NCBI GenBank assembly: GCA_022478985.1
Contig: JAKSZP010009521.1
Span: 39,471 to 103,470, forward strand
From: Massospora cicadina
Taxonomy: Eukaryota > Entomophthoromycota > Entomophthoromycetes > Entomophthorales > Entomophthoraceae
Direction: 5' to 3'
Length of the DNA: 64,000 bases
The notes beneath the pieces were generated by a model, which was not told the DNA's origin, ran no database searches, and saw only the letters and a program-made list of their open reading frames with translations. Shown here piece after piece: positions 1-11,162 of the stretch; position 1 is the stretch's first letter, and the number at the start of each line of letters is the position of its first letter. A program made the position numbers and the translations under genes.

Positions 1-1399
1 TCCTAGGTTGTATTTTACATGGGGAGCTCATGGAGTACCTGGAAGGGGAACCACTTTTGTCAGGACGAGTAGGATATAATCCAACTGTCCTTATGTTGCA
101 ACAGGGTCTTCAAAGAAACCAGAGGGATAGTCACCACAAAGGGCGTAAGAACCCACAATAGGACTAATGGATAAGTAAAACAATGGTTTATCTGGATAGA
201 ACCTCACACTAATTATAGTGCTAGCTAAAAGTGAGATGGAAGAAAGGGTTCAGGATAAGTGGGAGCTAAATGTATTACTAAGCGATAGATGGCAATCAGA
301 TGCCTCATTTAGTGAAAATTCTCAGCATCAGTTTCTGAAAACACAATAATAAACTAAAAAATAATTAATTGATTAATTATCCTTGGATTTAGTCACTGGT
401 AATCATAGTATTTGAATGCTATCAGAATTAATCCCCAAAGCCTAGAACAGCTAGTTCATCAAAATAACTCACCTCAATCTGATGAGGAGCACAAATTGGC
501 ATTCATTAATAATTGAATATTAATGAGTTGTGCTCCAAGTTAGTGGCTAAATTCATAATAAAATGAATCCCAAAACTCCCTTCAAATTTTTAAAAGTATA
601 ACTAAATACCAGTACATTCACACGATAAGTCTAGAGACACTTAGGCCGGTGTGCATATGAGAAGTTAAAGAATATTGTCAGTATTTGCCCTCTTATGGTT
701 GAAGCCTATTACTAGGGGTTTTACTCATATTTAATTATTAAGAATTGCTGAGTTGTGCTCCTCATTAGCTTGAGTTGAGCTATCTCTAAGTATCAGGGAT
801 CATCCCTGATAACATTCATTAGTGTTTCAAATGCTTTTACTGTTCTAGGATTTTTGAGGATTGATCCATATAGTAATTTATGCTTTATTGATTACCAGAA
901 ACCTAAGCCAAAGATAATCAATTTTAATTATTATTTTTTATTATCTATATAAAATTTATAATTTACTATTGTCAGCAACCTAAGCTGAGAGTTTTACTAA
1001 GCTAAGCATACTATGCTATCTATTGCTTATATAGTTACTTATCTACCTACTACTTACTTTACATTTAACTTATCTACCTTCCACCTATCCTGAACTCTCT
1101 ATTTTAGCTCGACTTTAGTCCACGTACTATAGTAACTTTAAAGATGTACCTAATAATTATTATTTTTCAAGTATATTTAGTCCTATTGTAGGTTTTTCTG
1201 ACCTTAGGCTTAATAAAATCACTGGGCGCTACAGGGCCATGAATTTATATAGTACCCATTAGAATTTGATCCCCCACGTCCCATAAAGAGATACTTTTTG
1301 GAGGGCTCTAATATCAAGGCGCAAAAGAGATATACAGTAAGTAATGTGACAATTCTGGACAATGAGATTTTCTAGATATCGTTAAAAAATTTTAAGAGA
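1..1399. other. AT-rich stretch without recognisable gene
   Basis: No open frame of gene size and no domain was recognised here. What can be seen is a cluster of copies of a ggagcacaa motif in both orientations (about 486-494, 528-536 and 750-765), which could fold into hairpins. The 3' part (about 1200-1399) probably belongs to the decayed pol gene that becomes recognisable at 1400. Confidence 0.5.
480..785. repeat. Inverted-repeat cluster (hairpin-forming)
   Basis: The motif gatgaggagcacaa at about 481-494 is followed by its complement ttgtgctcc at about 528-536. The interior also pairs (cattaat against attaatg), giving a perfect 9-bp stem with a partly paired interior. A second complementary copy, ttgtgctcctcatt, lies at about 752-765. 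This could be a small fold-back element or MITE remnant; no target duplication was identified. Confidence 0.35.
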
Positions 1400-2104
1400 C
1401 TCAAGGTTTATCATGACCATCCCCTGGCTGGTCAAAATATGATGGTAAGACTGTAAGCTTGATTAGATGGGATTATTTTAACTTAATAAAAGCTACAATG
1501 CAAAAATACCTGGCTGAATGCCTAACATGTGCTAGAACAAATATCTTGCGCTCCAAGCCCAGGGTAGGTTCATGTCACGCCAAATTCTGCTAGTATCTGG
1601 TTTTATCCATGTGGATTTCATCACCAGTTTTTCAAAAACATTTATGTTATAGCTGATTATTATAATTTTGGACCATATAATCAAGTATATGACTTCCTTT
1701 AATGTACTTCGCGCATAATATTCAAGGGAGTAGCTGAGAAGTTTCTTTAAAAAAGTTTTCATGATGTGGCCTACCAGATGAAGTAGTCTCAGACTGCAGC
1801 CACGGTTCATTCTTTGGTTCAGAAACCACCTTATGTTTAACTCAAGAATCAATCACGTGCTTATTCTACGCTTACCACCCACAGTCAGATGAATGAATGG
1901 AAAAAAGTTAACTAGAACCTTGAGAAATATCTCCAAAACTAATTATCTGCCCTAAGGACAACTATATCACATGTATCTCACTCATTTAGTTTTCTTACAA
2001 TATCAACACTCACTCTTTTATTTGTATTACCAATTTTTGCTAACCATGGACATAACCACTGGATGTTTGATGGTCAACCTGATGAAGTAGTGCCAGATGT
2101 AGAT
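1400..2104 (+). pseudogene. Ty3/gypsy (chromovirus-type) integrase fragment, element C
   Basis: Decayed integrase of a Ty3/gypsy element, with motifs in the usual order but spread over shifted frames. The histidine part of the zinc-binding domain reads HDHPLAGQ (1412-1435), and the paired cysteines read CLTC (1519-1530) in another frame. The first catalytic-core strand reads HVDFIT (about 1608-1625), and AYHPQSDE lies near 1870-1893, where family members have AYHPQTDGQTER. A downstream PIFANHGHNHW-like stretch matches the usual core C-terminal motif. HDxPLAGH and AYHPQ(T/S)DG are typical of chromoviruses, so this lineage differs from elements A, B and F. The fragment stops near 2105, where homology to the D-type gag begins, so that point is an insertion or deletion junction. 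Not functional. Confidence 0.75.
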
Positions 2105-2543
2105 TATCTAGTTGTCATGGAGCGTTCTGATAATAATAAGACTGGCCTAAAACTCAAGTTGAATAACCACCCAAAAACTAATTAGAAATTTGTAGTAAAG
2201 CCATCCATATTGAAGGATGGAACATAAGTGAGGCAGCCATGAGCACCATCCAATGATTTTAAAAACTGGCAACAATTGTTGCAAAGTATCTGTCAGGCTA
2301 CCAAAATTGCCAAATAAAATTTAATTTTTTGAGGATATTTTTTCTGGAACATAAGGGGTAAAAAAGTAAAAACGGAGTGACAGCGGAACTTGTTGGGGTC
2401 CACTATCTTAATAAGCTCACAAAACAAATTGGGGATCCAAATAACTTCAATTACCATTGTGAATAACTTCCCAATTTGATTATGTCAGATCAGCGCCCAG
2501 AAACTCTTATGACGCCAGATTGATCCCAGCATGGACAGCTGAC
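2105..2543 (-). pseudogene. D-type gag fragment, left half (copy D2)
   Basis: This stretch aligns by eye with 27,185-27,620: both contain aagccatccat or agccatccat, then tcacaaaacaaatt, then tgattatgtcag, in the same order and spacing. In the better preserved copy the coding sense is the minus strand and lies upstream of a protease and reverse transcriptase, so I read this as the gag region of a Ty3/gypsy element. Homology stops at 2543, where the LTR of element B begins, and resumes on the far side of B at about 20,344. This shows that B inserted into this copy. No continuous open frame survives. Confidence 0.55.
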
Positions 2544-3093
2544 TGTTAGGATTGTTGAGATTTGCGATTGATTAATGAGAATTGAATGACAGATATATTG
2601 CAATCCATTCAGGTCAACTGCATTGCGTTGGAATTTATCTGAATCACCATGAGATATGAATCCTAAATTGAGCTAACAAAAGGTTTGAACCCCTTCTGAT
2701 TCCGCTGAGGTAATATATAAAGATCCTGCCAGTTGAAAATCATCTAAATCAGTTGAACCAAGCAAGAATACTTGTGCCCAATTAAATCTATGCTTTCTGG
2801 TTTCTCACTCTGGAAATCATCAAATTCCCTGTGACCCCAAACCTCAAAAAGAAATCTTCTAAATATCACCGAATCTTTTAAATAAAAGGTCTTCGTTTTT
2901 GTATAATTTTTACCATAGTAAATACTAGTGATATTTGCTTATTAACTTAACAGACTGCCATAGTAAAGCTAAGCTTCCAAGAGGCTACCATAGGGACACA
3001 TATTCTACTTTTTGATTTCACTGGGATATCAGCAAATAATTATTGCTTAGACTTCAAAGGTCCCAGCCTTCAAGAACTAACAAAAGCTAAACA
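2544..3093 (+). repeat. 5' LTR of element B
   Basis: Starts tgttaggattg and ends ctaaaca, the usual TG...CA form. It aligns with the interrupted 3' LTR: the first part with 14,496-14,856 and the last part with 20,140-20,343. Shared blocks include tgattccgctgaggtaa and tagtgatatttg. Confidence 0.8.
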
Positions 3094-3094
3094 C

Positions 3095-3112
3095 TGGTGC
3101 CCCCTGCCAGGT
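3095..3112 (+). promoter_or_regulatory. Primer-binding site of element B
   Basis: TGGTGCCCCCTGCCAGG begins two bases after the LTR end and starts with TGG, the complement of a tRNA CCA tail. It differs from the site shared by elements A, F and the 46-51 kb element. Confidence 0.5.
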
Positions 3113-3130
3113 CCCTTATAAGGAAACCTG

Positions 3131-4250
3131 GTGAAGACATATCTTCACATAGTTCAGCACACCAAACTTACCCCTATCACAATGGAGGAGAAACTGGGTT
3201 TGAACAATAAACCAAATGCTGATGGAAATAATGACGCTCTCATCAGCTCCCTTGAGAAGCAGCTGCTAAATTTGGCTTGTTGGGCATGGGTAAGCACTAA
3301 AGGGGAATCCCTTGATGAAGACCTGAGCCTGATCTCTTATTAAGTCAAGTCATTTCACTGACCACCAAAGTGGTGAGCCAGGACGCCAAGATTGAAAAAC
3401 CTCCACAGCCTCCTAGGTACCAAACTCCCCTTTAGCAAGTTAATATGTGCTGTATCAACATTCTGGATAACATGGACTAATTACACCATCAGGTTGATAT
3501 GGCTACCCTCAACCCAATTTAAGCACCCTGGATTCAGCTGAGGCTGGGCGGTCTCCTTATCTGTGATACATGTTCTACCTGAAGAGGTTAGATATTTTAA
3601 GCCCACATTTCAAGAAAAATATGTGCGCAGGACTGAAATCATCCAGTCCTACTTGACTGTTTTATAAAAATGCAATGGAAGATGCTACAGATTGCCAGAA
3701 GTGTCAGTACATGCAGATCTGCCTTGATAATAAGGCCTTAAAATCATGATGCCCTACTTAAGGAGTTTGAAACCTTGGAAAATTTAAAGAATTTCCTCCT
3801 CAAAGAATTTGGAAGTAACCTATTCCTGTCTAACCGCAAACAGTAATTCATGTGATTTTGCCTATAAGTGATGAACCAGCGTTGAGTTCAATGGTCTTTC
3901 TATCATGAAGCTCAGGCCCTTGCTTTCAGTGATCAGGTTACCTTGGATGACGCCACCGCTGCTGTCCTATATGCATTCCATCATAGCCTGATCCTCATGC
4001 AATATTTCCAAAATGCAAAAAAGTTCATACGTCCATACTTGATATTAAGGAATCCATCATGGAGTTTCCTGAGAGCAGAATGCACCAAGCAAATAACAAG
4101 GGGAGTCAAGCCTCTATTCATGCTATAGGACAGCCTCAGAGAAATAAACCTCGCCGTGACCCTTATGCCTATTGTGGGTACTCTGGGCATCAAGAATCTA
4201 CTTGGAAGAAAAAGGCTGAGGAAACAGGAAAAGTGGAATCAGCTTAGGGC
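3131..4250 (+). pseudogene. gag of element B (broken)
   Basis: Structural protein of a Ty3/gypsy element in several frames. The N-terminal piece (start near 3181, MEEKLGLNN) is open to 3343. A capsid-like piece with LKEFGSN and HEAQALAF-type stretches lies at about 3750-4020. A degenerate zinc knuckle lies near 4160-4200, where the first cysteine reads tyrosine and the last reads tryptophan (YAYCGYSGHQESTW). The loss of two zinc ligands and several stops make it inactive. It follows the 5' LTR and precedes the protease remnant, as expected. Confidence 0.6.
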
Positions 4251-4489
4251 GCGAGACACCCTTCTCTAAAAACCCTGAGCCTCAAGTCCAGGATGTTGTT
4301 GTTTCCCCTACTGAGTGTTGTGCCTTATCCCCACCTGACAAGGTGGATGTTGGCGCCTTGATTCTTTCTATAAAATCTAAATTCTTCTTATGTTGCCCCT
4401 TTTGTGCCACTTTCACCAGAGATTTCTAAAAATATAATTCCTTATTTTTTACACTGAGGTTTTTCATGTTGAGGTTGTTGTCCATAATA

Positions 4490-4860
4490 TGAGTCCTAGC
4501 TATATTTGATACCAGTTTTCCAGTTAATGTCATCTCCTCTCATCTGGTGAATTAAATAAAAAGTTTCACAGGATCAAAAACACACCATAAATTATAGGAT
4601 GGCAACTCTGAAGAAGACTTGCTACCTGGGCCTATTCTGCTCAGCTGCTCCAGTTTGGATCCCTGGTGGTGACAGCCCCAGCAGCAGTATTGGAGAACAA
4701 CAGTTATGAACTACTCATTGGCACCAAATTCCTTTTTGAATTTGATAATAAAATAATTCATAAGGACTTGCACTTATCTATCTTAGGATACCGCATACAT
4801 TTGGTAGTTAAGGACGCCCTTAAAAGGAAAGGGAAAATGTAGCCTAGAATTTGTTCATTG
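4490..4860 (+). pseudogene. Protease remnant of element B
   Basis: Aspartic protease region, recognised by FDTSFPVNVISS at about 4508-4545. This aligns with IDTGAPVNIVST in element A and LDTGSPVNVISS in the 46-51 kb element; the catalytic D-T-G reads D-T-S here. A later VTAPAAVLENNSYELLIGT-like stretch (about 4660-4725) matches the conserved second half. The frame is broken at several points. Confidence 0.6.
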
Positions 4861-5299
4861 GAATATCTGACCTTCTCTGAGTGGTGAGAATATCGAGTTA
4901 TTGGTTCAAAAACAAAACTGCATCCTCCCAGAGCTGATGCTTAGGAGGGGATGGCCATATACTCCAATACCCAAGTCGTCATACCCTCAAATTTTGCTAA
5001 TACTGATGGACACTGTATCTAAGTTACAATAACTGGACCATTTGTAAAATTAGTGGGGAAACTAATATGTCTATATGTGAGCTCTTTCCTGCCCAGTGTT
5101 TTTGGATCCTGCCTATCAGGGCCCTTAATCATAGTGAAGAAAATTTCAACGATCGACCTTTACAAATAACCTGACACCAACATGTTGCCTAGTTCAAACA
5201 CTATTGGTGGATCACGTTGAATTCATTCATGGGTGCAGGAATTTGCATACCCTAGGGATTGATGAGGACACTAACATCAGCCATGTCAAAGTGAAAATA

Positions 5300-6700
5300 G
5301 GTGACGCCCTCACTTCTGAGCAGCAGCGGTAAGCAGCTGCACTGATTGAGAGTATGCTGATATATTCTCAACAGGCTCCAACAATTTTGGATTGATGAAA
5401 GGGGTACATCATAGAGTTTTAATGGGCGAATATGCCCCAATCCGTGATCAGCCTTACAGGAAATCAAAAGTTGAAGATTATCAGGTGACTACAGAATTAA
5501 AGCAGCTCTTGGACGCTGGATTAATGAAACCTTCACAAAGTCCCCAAACCTCGCCCTTGCTGCTTATACCTAAGAAGGATGGGGGCACCAAGTAATGATG
5601 TTTTACCATTACTTGAATGTTATTACTTAAAAGAACAGTTAATCACTAACACAAATGGATTATCTCTTATGTCTATTGGCTGTTTCCCAAATCTTCTCTG
5701 CAATGGATCTTACTAGTGGCTACTGGAAGATCGAGCTTACACTATAGGATTTCAAAGAAATGTGCCCTCATAGCCAGTTAGTGGTTGTTTGGGTCCACCA
5801 CAATGTCCCAAGGTTTATGCAACGCCCCAGACATGTTCCAAAGGGCGATGTATGTCCTGTTAGGGGACTTGAAAATTCCATATGTAAAATTTTACTTGAC
5901 GACGTGACCATGTTCTCTTGCATGTTTGACTAACAACTTGCTTCTCTGAATGAGGTTTTTTAATGCCTATGCTCAGTGTCGCTGGAGTTAAAATCTGCCA
6001 AATGCCAGTTTTTACAAACGAATATGGAATTCCTCAGCCATAAGGTTGACCAGGAAGGAATCTCTGATACAGATAAGGCGGTCGCAATTGAGAAGATGAC
6101 TCTCCCCTCCAGTCACGCAAAATACAGGTGTTCCTTGGGATGGTTGGCTATAATCAACAGTTAACACACGCTTTTCTGAACTTGCTGAACTCTGACTTAT
6201 CTGCTCCACAAGGAGGTTCCTTCAAATGGGAGGTGACGCAGCAGCAAGCTTTGATGTTTTAAGTAAAGCGCTCATGAGTGCTTTTATATTAACCCACCCT
6301 GTGTTCAATAAAACGTTAATTCTATTTACTGGCGCTATTAGTGTTGCTGTGTGGTCATTCTAGCGCAGCTTGATGTGAACCAGGTAAATACCTACTAGTG
6401 TACTTTAGAAAAACCATGTCTCATGCAGAAAGGAATTTAATATAACTAAGCATGAGTGCTTAGCTGTCCTAATTGCATAAAGCATCTCTGCACTTTCTAG
6501 TATGTTAATTATTTTACTGTAATTATTGTAATGCCTACCTATGGTGGCTACAAAACAGAAAGAAAATAACCAGATGGTCGACTGGCCCGCTGGGCGCTCA
6601 AATTCCAAAGCTATGACTTTTCTATCATTCATTGTGCTATAACAATACATCAAAACGCTGATAGGCTGTCCTGCTTGCCTGTATTGACAATTACACCTCT
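5300..6700 (+). pseudogene. Reverse transcriptase and RNase H of element B (broken)
   Basis: The N-terminal reverse transcriptase region at 5392-5595 contains LLLIPKKDGGTK, the usual fingers motif. SQGLCNAPDMFQRAM follows at about 5805-5850, and the catalytic LDDV with the following TMFS is readable near 5890-5915 in a shifted frame. The thumb-to-connection segment (5976-6164) has the SAKCQF motif. RNase H is represented by a degenerate block at about 6280-6640. Stops and frameshifts occur throughout, so no active enzyme is possible. Order and spacing match elements A and F. Confidence 0.7.
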
Positions 6701-6779
6701 GGAGAGGATCGTACTTTTGACCACATTGGGAAAACTGAGGAGTAGAGTCAAGAAACTTATACATTTCAGTAGCAGTTAA

Positions 6780-7710
6780 AGAAAATTGCTGAGCGGACCT
6801 GAATTTGAGAGGGTGTTTTGTAAAAACATGTCAGCGCCTCTTGGTTGCCCTATGTCCACTCATCGGCCAGGATAAAGACACTTTGGATGGCCATTTAATA
6901 GTAGGCCATGGTGCCATCAGGAAACCCCACAATTGTGAGAGCGCTGCTACTGGGATGGGTGATTGAGATGATTCAGGACGTCCTTGAATCCTATCTCATT
7001 TGTGCTAGCCAGAAGCCCCCATTCCGCCATATTAGCATCAGAAATGGGTCCTACCGCCACATTTGCTACAGTCAGCAGTGATGTTGTTGCTCTGCTACCT
7101 ATGGTGATGTACAGCCACAGATATATCATACTGGCGGTAGACCATTTCACCAAATGGGTTAAGGTCATCTCCATGACCTCGCCCACTTTTAAAAAAAACT
7201 TCCTTATTCTTACTTAAACAGAGTTTCACCCGTCACAGTAGCCCAAAGGTACTACTGTATGATAATGGCACCAATTTCATTTTCCAAGTAATAATTGATC
7301 TCAATACCTGAAGGACACTTGCTTCTCTTTCACTGCTCCCTATCACCCCACTACTAATGGAGCAGTGGAATAAGCAAATGGAACTCTTAATACTACTCTT
7401 TGAAAAATAAATCACTCCAACCCAGGCTGGTGGAATGAATACCTCCCAGAAGCTCTATTGGCATATCGCATGAGTTACATCATGTTATATAGATATCACC
7501 ATTTTGGGCCCTATATGAACAAAAGTCAATATTACCTTCTAGCGTTTAACTCATATTAAGATCTATATGGCAGCACCAATGAGCTCATGATGAAAAAACT
7601 GGAAGGTGAAACATTCCACTACAAGCTCTAGTTACTAAGTCCAAGGGGATTATCAGTCAACGTGAGAAGGAGAAAAGTAACACCAAAAGTCATTTCTCCC
7701 GTAGTACCAG
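6780..7710 (+). pseudogene. Integrase of element B, part before the A insertion
   Basis: Integrase core of B. RYIILAVDHFTKWVKVIS at about 7114-7165 carries the first catalytic aspartate. A TDNGTNF-like block follows near 7258, and PYHPTTNGAVE with NGTLNTTL near 7345-7395 corresponds to the region of the catalytic glutamate. The C-terminal part is interrupted at 7710 by the LTR of element A and resumes at 14,285. Broken by several stops. Confidence 0.7.
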
Positions 7711-8279
7711 TGTTGCAATTTTGATATGACTGAACAATAATTGTGGGATAGCCAGATGGGATCCGCTGAACATAGTATCAGTTATTATTATTTGAGTGCC
7801 TTGGGATGAGGCGTTATTGGGATATAACTGGGTCTTTATTGGATGTAATGGGTTTATTAGATCGCCTCTATATAAGGCGATAAGGCAATAAGGCGATGTT
7901 GATATTCGCCAATATGAAGTAAATCGCCTGCAAATAGGGCGACAGAAGATTTAAATTAACAAGTAAAATTTTAGGAGAATCGGCGAAATAGAATAACCCA
8001 AGAAATGAGAAATAGTGTAGCCTGAAGCTGACATATATAAGTAAATTGGGCGATTGAAAGAGGGAGGTTTTTTAGCACATTCAAGATGGGACAGTGAAAA
8101 GTAGCTGTATTTATAAAAATAAATAAAAGAACTAATTGGGGAGATTTCTCCTATTTTTAATATATTCTCAAGTGCGTCCAAAGGACCAACAATCCCCACA
8201 TCATCCATCCGTTGCTCAGTGGGTTAAACCTGTGCAAATAACCTGACGGATCCTAGCAATACCACTCAAAATTATAACA
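7711..8279 (+). repeat. 5' LTR of element A
   Basis: Starts tgttgcaatt and ends attataaca. It aligns along its whole length with 13,716-14,284. It contains a likely TATA box, tctatataagg (about 7867-7877), set within repeated atcgcc and ggcgat motifs in both orientations, and a second TATA-like tatataag at about 8034. Confidence 0.9.
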
Positions 8280-8280
8280 G

Positions 8281-8298
8281 TGGTGCTCACTACAGGGG
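8281..8298 (+). promoter_or_regulatory. Primer-binding site of element A
   Basis: TGGTGCTCACTACAGGG lies one base after the 5' LTR. The identical 17-mer follows the 5' LTRs of element F (56,072) and the gag-protease element (minus strand, about 50,261), so it is a conserved priming site. Confidence 0.75.
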
Positions 8299-8344
8299 GC
8301 CCATTGATCAACCACCTAACACTCTGGAATTTCAGTCACCAGCC

Positions 8345-9830
8345 ATGCCTTACCCAAGCTGTGTCATTGGGGAGTCTTCTCGAACCCTGCATCAGATGGA
8401 TATGAGGAACTCAAAGTCACATTGGACGCGGTACTCAAAATCCAAAATTAACTCCTTCAAGAACACAACGAGGTCATGCACCAACTTGATAGTACGTTTA
8501 GCCAAATGCAAATCTTGGGACTACAAAACAAAGAACTTGCCAAACAACTGATTGATACCACTCAGCAGCTGCAATATGCAGAATAAAGATTATCTACTCC
8601 TTCTTGGTCATCTCTCTGGGAGGATGATGACTATCAAGAAGAAGCATCATACATAGGAGAAAACAGTGCTGGTCAAGGCTACTACACCCACAATGATAGC
8701 ATCAGATATTCATATGAGTCAGAACAACACTTACCTCAAGTAATGGCGGTAACACCTATGACTGAAGGTCATGCTACCTCTGAAGTGACAAATATCCCAA
8801 CTTCTGCTAATCCCACTCCTCATCGAGAATCTGCTTTTGGGTCTCAACTCATTCCTCAGTACGGGCCCAGAACCTTTGAATGAGAGGAAGAAATTAATAT
8901 TATAAATATACCCCCGTTTGACTGCAATGGAAGTATCCATATATTCTTTAAATGATCTGAGTTTGCAGCGGAAGGAGCCTCTGATAAATGGAGTGATAAG
9001 TTGTTAATATCTGCCCTGGATGTAGGAAGCGCTGATCAGGTCGCCTGTTACCTCCCAAGTAGTTCTGTCACCTATAAGGACATAAAGGACACCGTACTCC
9101 ACTTATTTGGGGGAAACTCAAAAGGTGTTGCAGCGGAAAGTGAAATTCTTAACAATCAGATTCTGTTGAAATGAGACTCTTATAGAGTTTGCTGATCAAT
9201 TCACAACAGAAGCCCATGTACTGATTGGAGCTGAGTACTTAGCGGAAGCTGACATGTGCATTGCCATGTCCGCCACAGTGAAGCCATATCACAAACTTTT
9301 AATGTTATTTTGCAGCTTCTGGATAATGATGTACCTCTGCTTAAGATTGTACAGTTTTTACGTTGGGTATCCCATAACTTTTCGCCACCAAGTTTGGATT
9401 GTAAGACTACCACTGCCATGGCACTTTCTTATTCCAGAGAATACTATTGTCCACCTCCAGCTCCATTTAGTAACCCTCGGCCTTACTATAGCTCTGCACC
9501 TCATCCTTGGACGAATTATAATCAACAGTTTGATCAGCGTCAATGGGCTGGCCATGACAACCGCCAGCAACCCAGTTATTGAACTGTACCCAATTATACC
9601 AACTGTCAACAATTGGCTTACTGACCTGGAACTGGGTATACAGAATGACCCCAACCTTTCTGGTCTGGACCTGCTTATGATAACCCAGGACATGATTCTT
9701 ATGGGGTTGACTGCTACGAATGCAATTGCCCTGGTCATTTGGAAAAATTCTGCCATAATCGCCGTGTGAATTACGTACAACAAGACCAATACTACCAGGG
9801 AAAAGATGGAGCGGAGTAGAGATGGGACCC
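8345..9830 (+). pseudogene. gag of element A (frameshifted)
   Basis: Gag polyprotein readable through frame changes. The N-terminal helical, glutamine-rich part (about 8390-8585) contains NKELAKQLIDTTQQLQ. A linker follows with SLWEDDDYQEEAS. The capsid region (about 8890-9240) has FDCNGSIHIFFK and WSDKLLISALDVG. A tail rich in proline, tyrosine and glutamine runs from about 9430 to 9582. The CCHC zinc knuckle CYECNCPGHLEKFC (about 9712-9753) has all four ligands. Open frames on the minus strand at 9358-9850 are shadows. Stops near 8586 and 8881 prevent a single product. Confidence 0.7.
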
Positions 9831-10240
9831 TCTACCTCCGAGATACCCACTAAACATGTGCCCGAGTCAATAGTAGTATACCCTACAAAAGTTCCTCAGT
9901 ACAATGATGTAATTTTACACTAGCAGCCAGTTGGAGGAGTAAACGTAGTAACCCGAGCTCAAGCTAAGGTGGCAGCAGAAGAAGAGTCCCTCGAACAGCA
10001 GAAGCCCTATGCCTGTCAAATGCTTGATCAAGCTTCCTCAGACCAACTTGACTCTGCTGCGGATGCACCAACTCTGAAAGGAGTGAACGTCACCCTTCCG
10101 GTAGATGCCATTGTCAGAGAATACCCCCAAGTCAGAGAGGGGATTATGAACTTCCTTGTGATAATAGAGCCCGCAAATGTTCATGTATTAAACAGTCAAT
10201 ATTCTTCTTATTCTGATAGTACATACTGTGATATTTTTTA

Positions 10241-10639
10241 GTGAAAAATAGAGTTCGCTCTATAATAGATACTGGTGCTCCAGTCAACATAGTTTCCACT
10301 AAGTTAATGCAAAAATTGACGTTGAAACCTGATGTGGACCATCACATGGTTTATGGAACTGCTGGAGCTGTAAGCACTGTCTCTGAGGGAGCTTATAGTG
10401 CGCTACCTATGCGCTTTGGGTTCATTATCATTGTGGCTCCGGCGATTGTGTTACCAAATGACTATAAACATATAATTGGGACCGCTTTTCTGCATCGTTT
10501 TGGGGCTATTGTCGATATGATGGAGGAGACCCTCGCCATTCTGGGACAGCGGATCTCAATTTACTTTACTACTAGTGGAGTACCAAAGGATCCAGTGCAT
10601 ACGAGCCATATCATCCTTGCCTATAGTGATGGGGTATAA
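10241..10639 (+). pseudogene. Retropepsin-like protease of element A
   Basis: Open block of about 132 codons with the aspartic protease active site IDTGAPVNIVS near its start (residues about 9-19). It then has YSALPM and VAPAIVLPNDYKHIIGTAFL, the flap-to-second-strand region shared with the other elements in this window. Retropepsins of Ty3 elements cut the Gag-Pol polyprotein. The catalytic triad is intact, unlike in B (DTS) and F (DNG). It lies between gag and the dUTPase-like block. Confidence 0.75.
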
Positions 10640-10720
10640 CCTGTTCACTACCATCTACTAAAGTGCAAAACTTGGGCCCTTCCCCAGCAGATTTATGAAT
10701 ATCAAGGGATACCTCTTAGA

Positions 10721-11050
10721 GTGGCAGGGCCCATATCTATCCCTCCCGGCCATCAAGTCTTAGTGAATACTGAGTTAGAGGTGGAAGTGCCAAGTGGGTT
10801 ATATGGGGAAGTTATTGGGCTCTATCATCAAACACGGTTTGAGCTGCACGTGGCTCCAGGAATTATACTTCCAGGACATGGGGAGATAAAGGTTTTGTTA
10901 GCAAACCTGCAGAGCGAACCAATGCAAATCCGCCGCCACCAAACTATAGTGTATCTGCATCTGATCCCCATAGATGAGGTCCGTCAGGTTCATGATTTCA
11001 GATCATTAATGAATTTGGACTACCGCTTGAAACATTGGTCAATGTACTAA
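10721..11050 (+). pseudogene. dUTPase-like domain of element A
   Basis: The block of 109 codons reads like the trimeric dUTPase fold. ISIPPGHQVLVNTELEVEVP corresponds to the early strand plus helical-turn motif, SGLYGEVIGLY follows where PxGYYGRIAPRS is usual, VAPGIILPGHGEI stands where the uracil-binding GVIDxDYxGE is expected, and IRRHQTIVYLHLIP corresponds to the KxGDRIAQLI strand. The Asp-Tyr of the third motif is replaced (GIILPGHGE), so catalysis is unlikely even apart from frame damage. dUTPase-carrying Ty3/gypsy elements have been described in basidiomycetes. The position between protease and reverse transcriptase fits a domain of the polyprotein. A similar fragment occurs in element F. 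Confidence 0.7.
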
Positions 11051-11162
11051 TGGTGGTACCGTGGAGTAATTTAACGGGATTAATGGATGAACAAAAAGAC
11101 CAAGCCATAGCTTTATTTCAGAAATACAAGGGAATTTTTGCTGTTGACGACCTTGATTTAGG

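Noticed and set aside
9254..9769. 171-codon plus-strand open frame
   Set aside because: It overlaps the gag frame that encodes the Tyr/Gln-rich tail and CYECNCPGH in another phase. Its hydrophobic composition comes from the frame shift.
9358..9850. Two minus-strand open frames of 127 and 143 codons
   Set aside because: Shadows of the gag tail and zinc knuckle of element A; the plus-strand reading has clear motifs.
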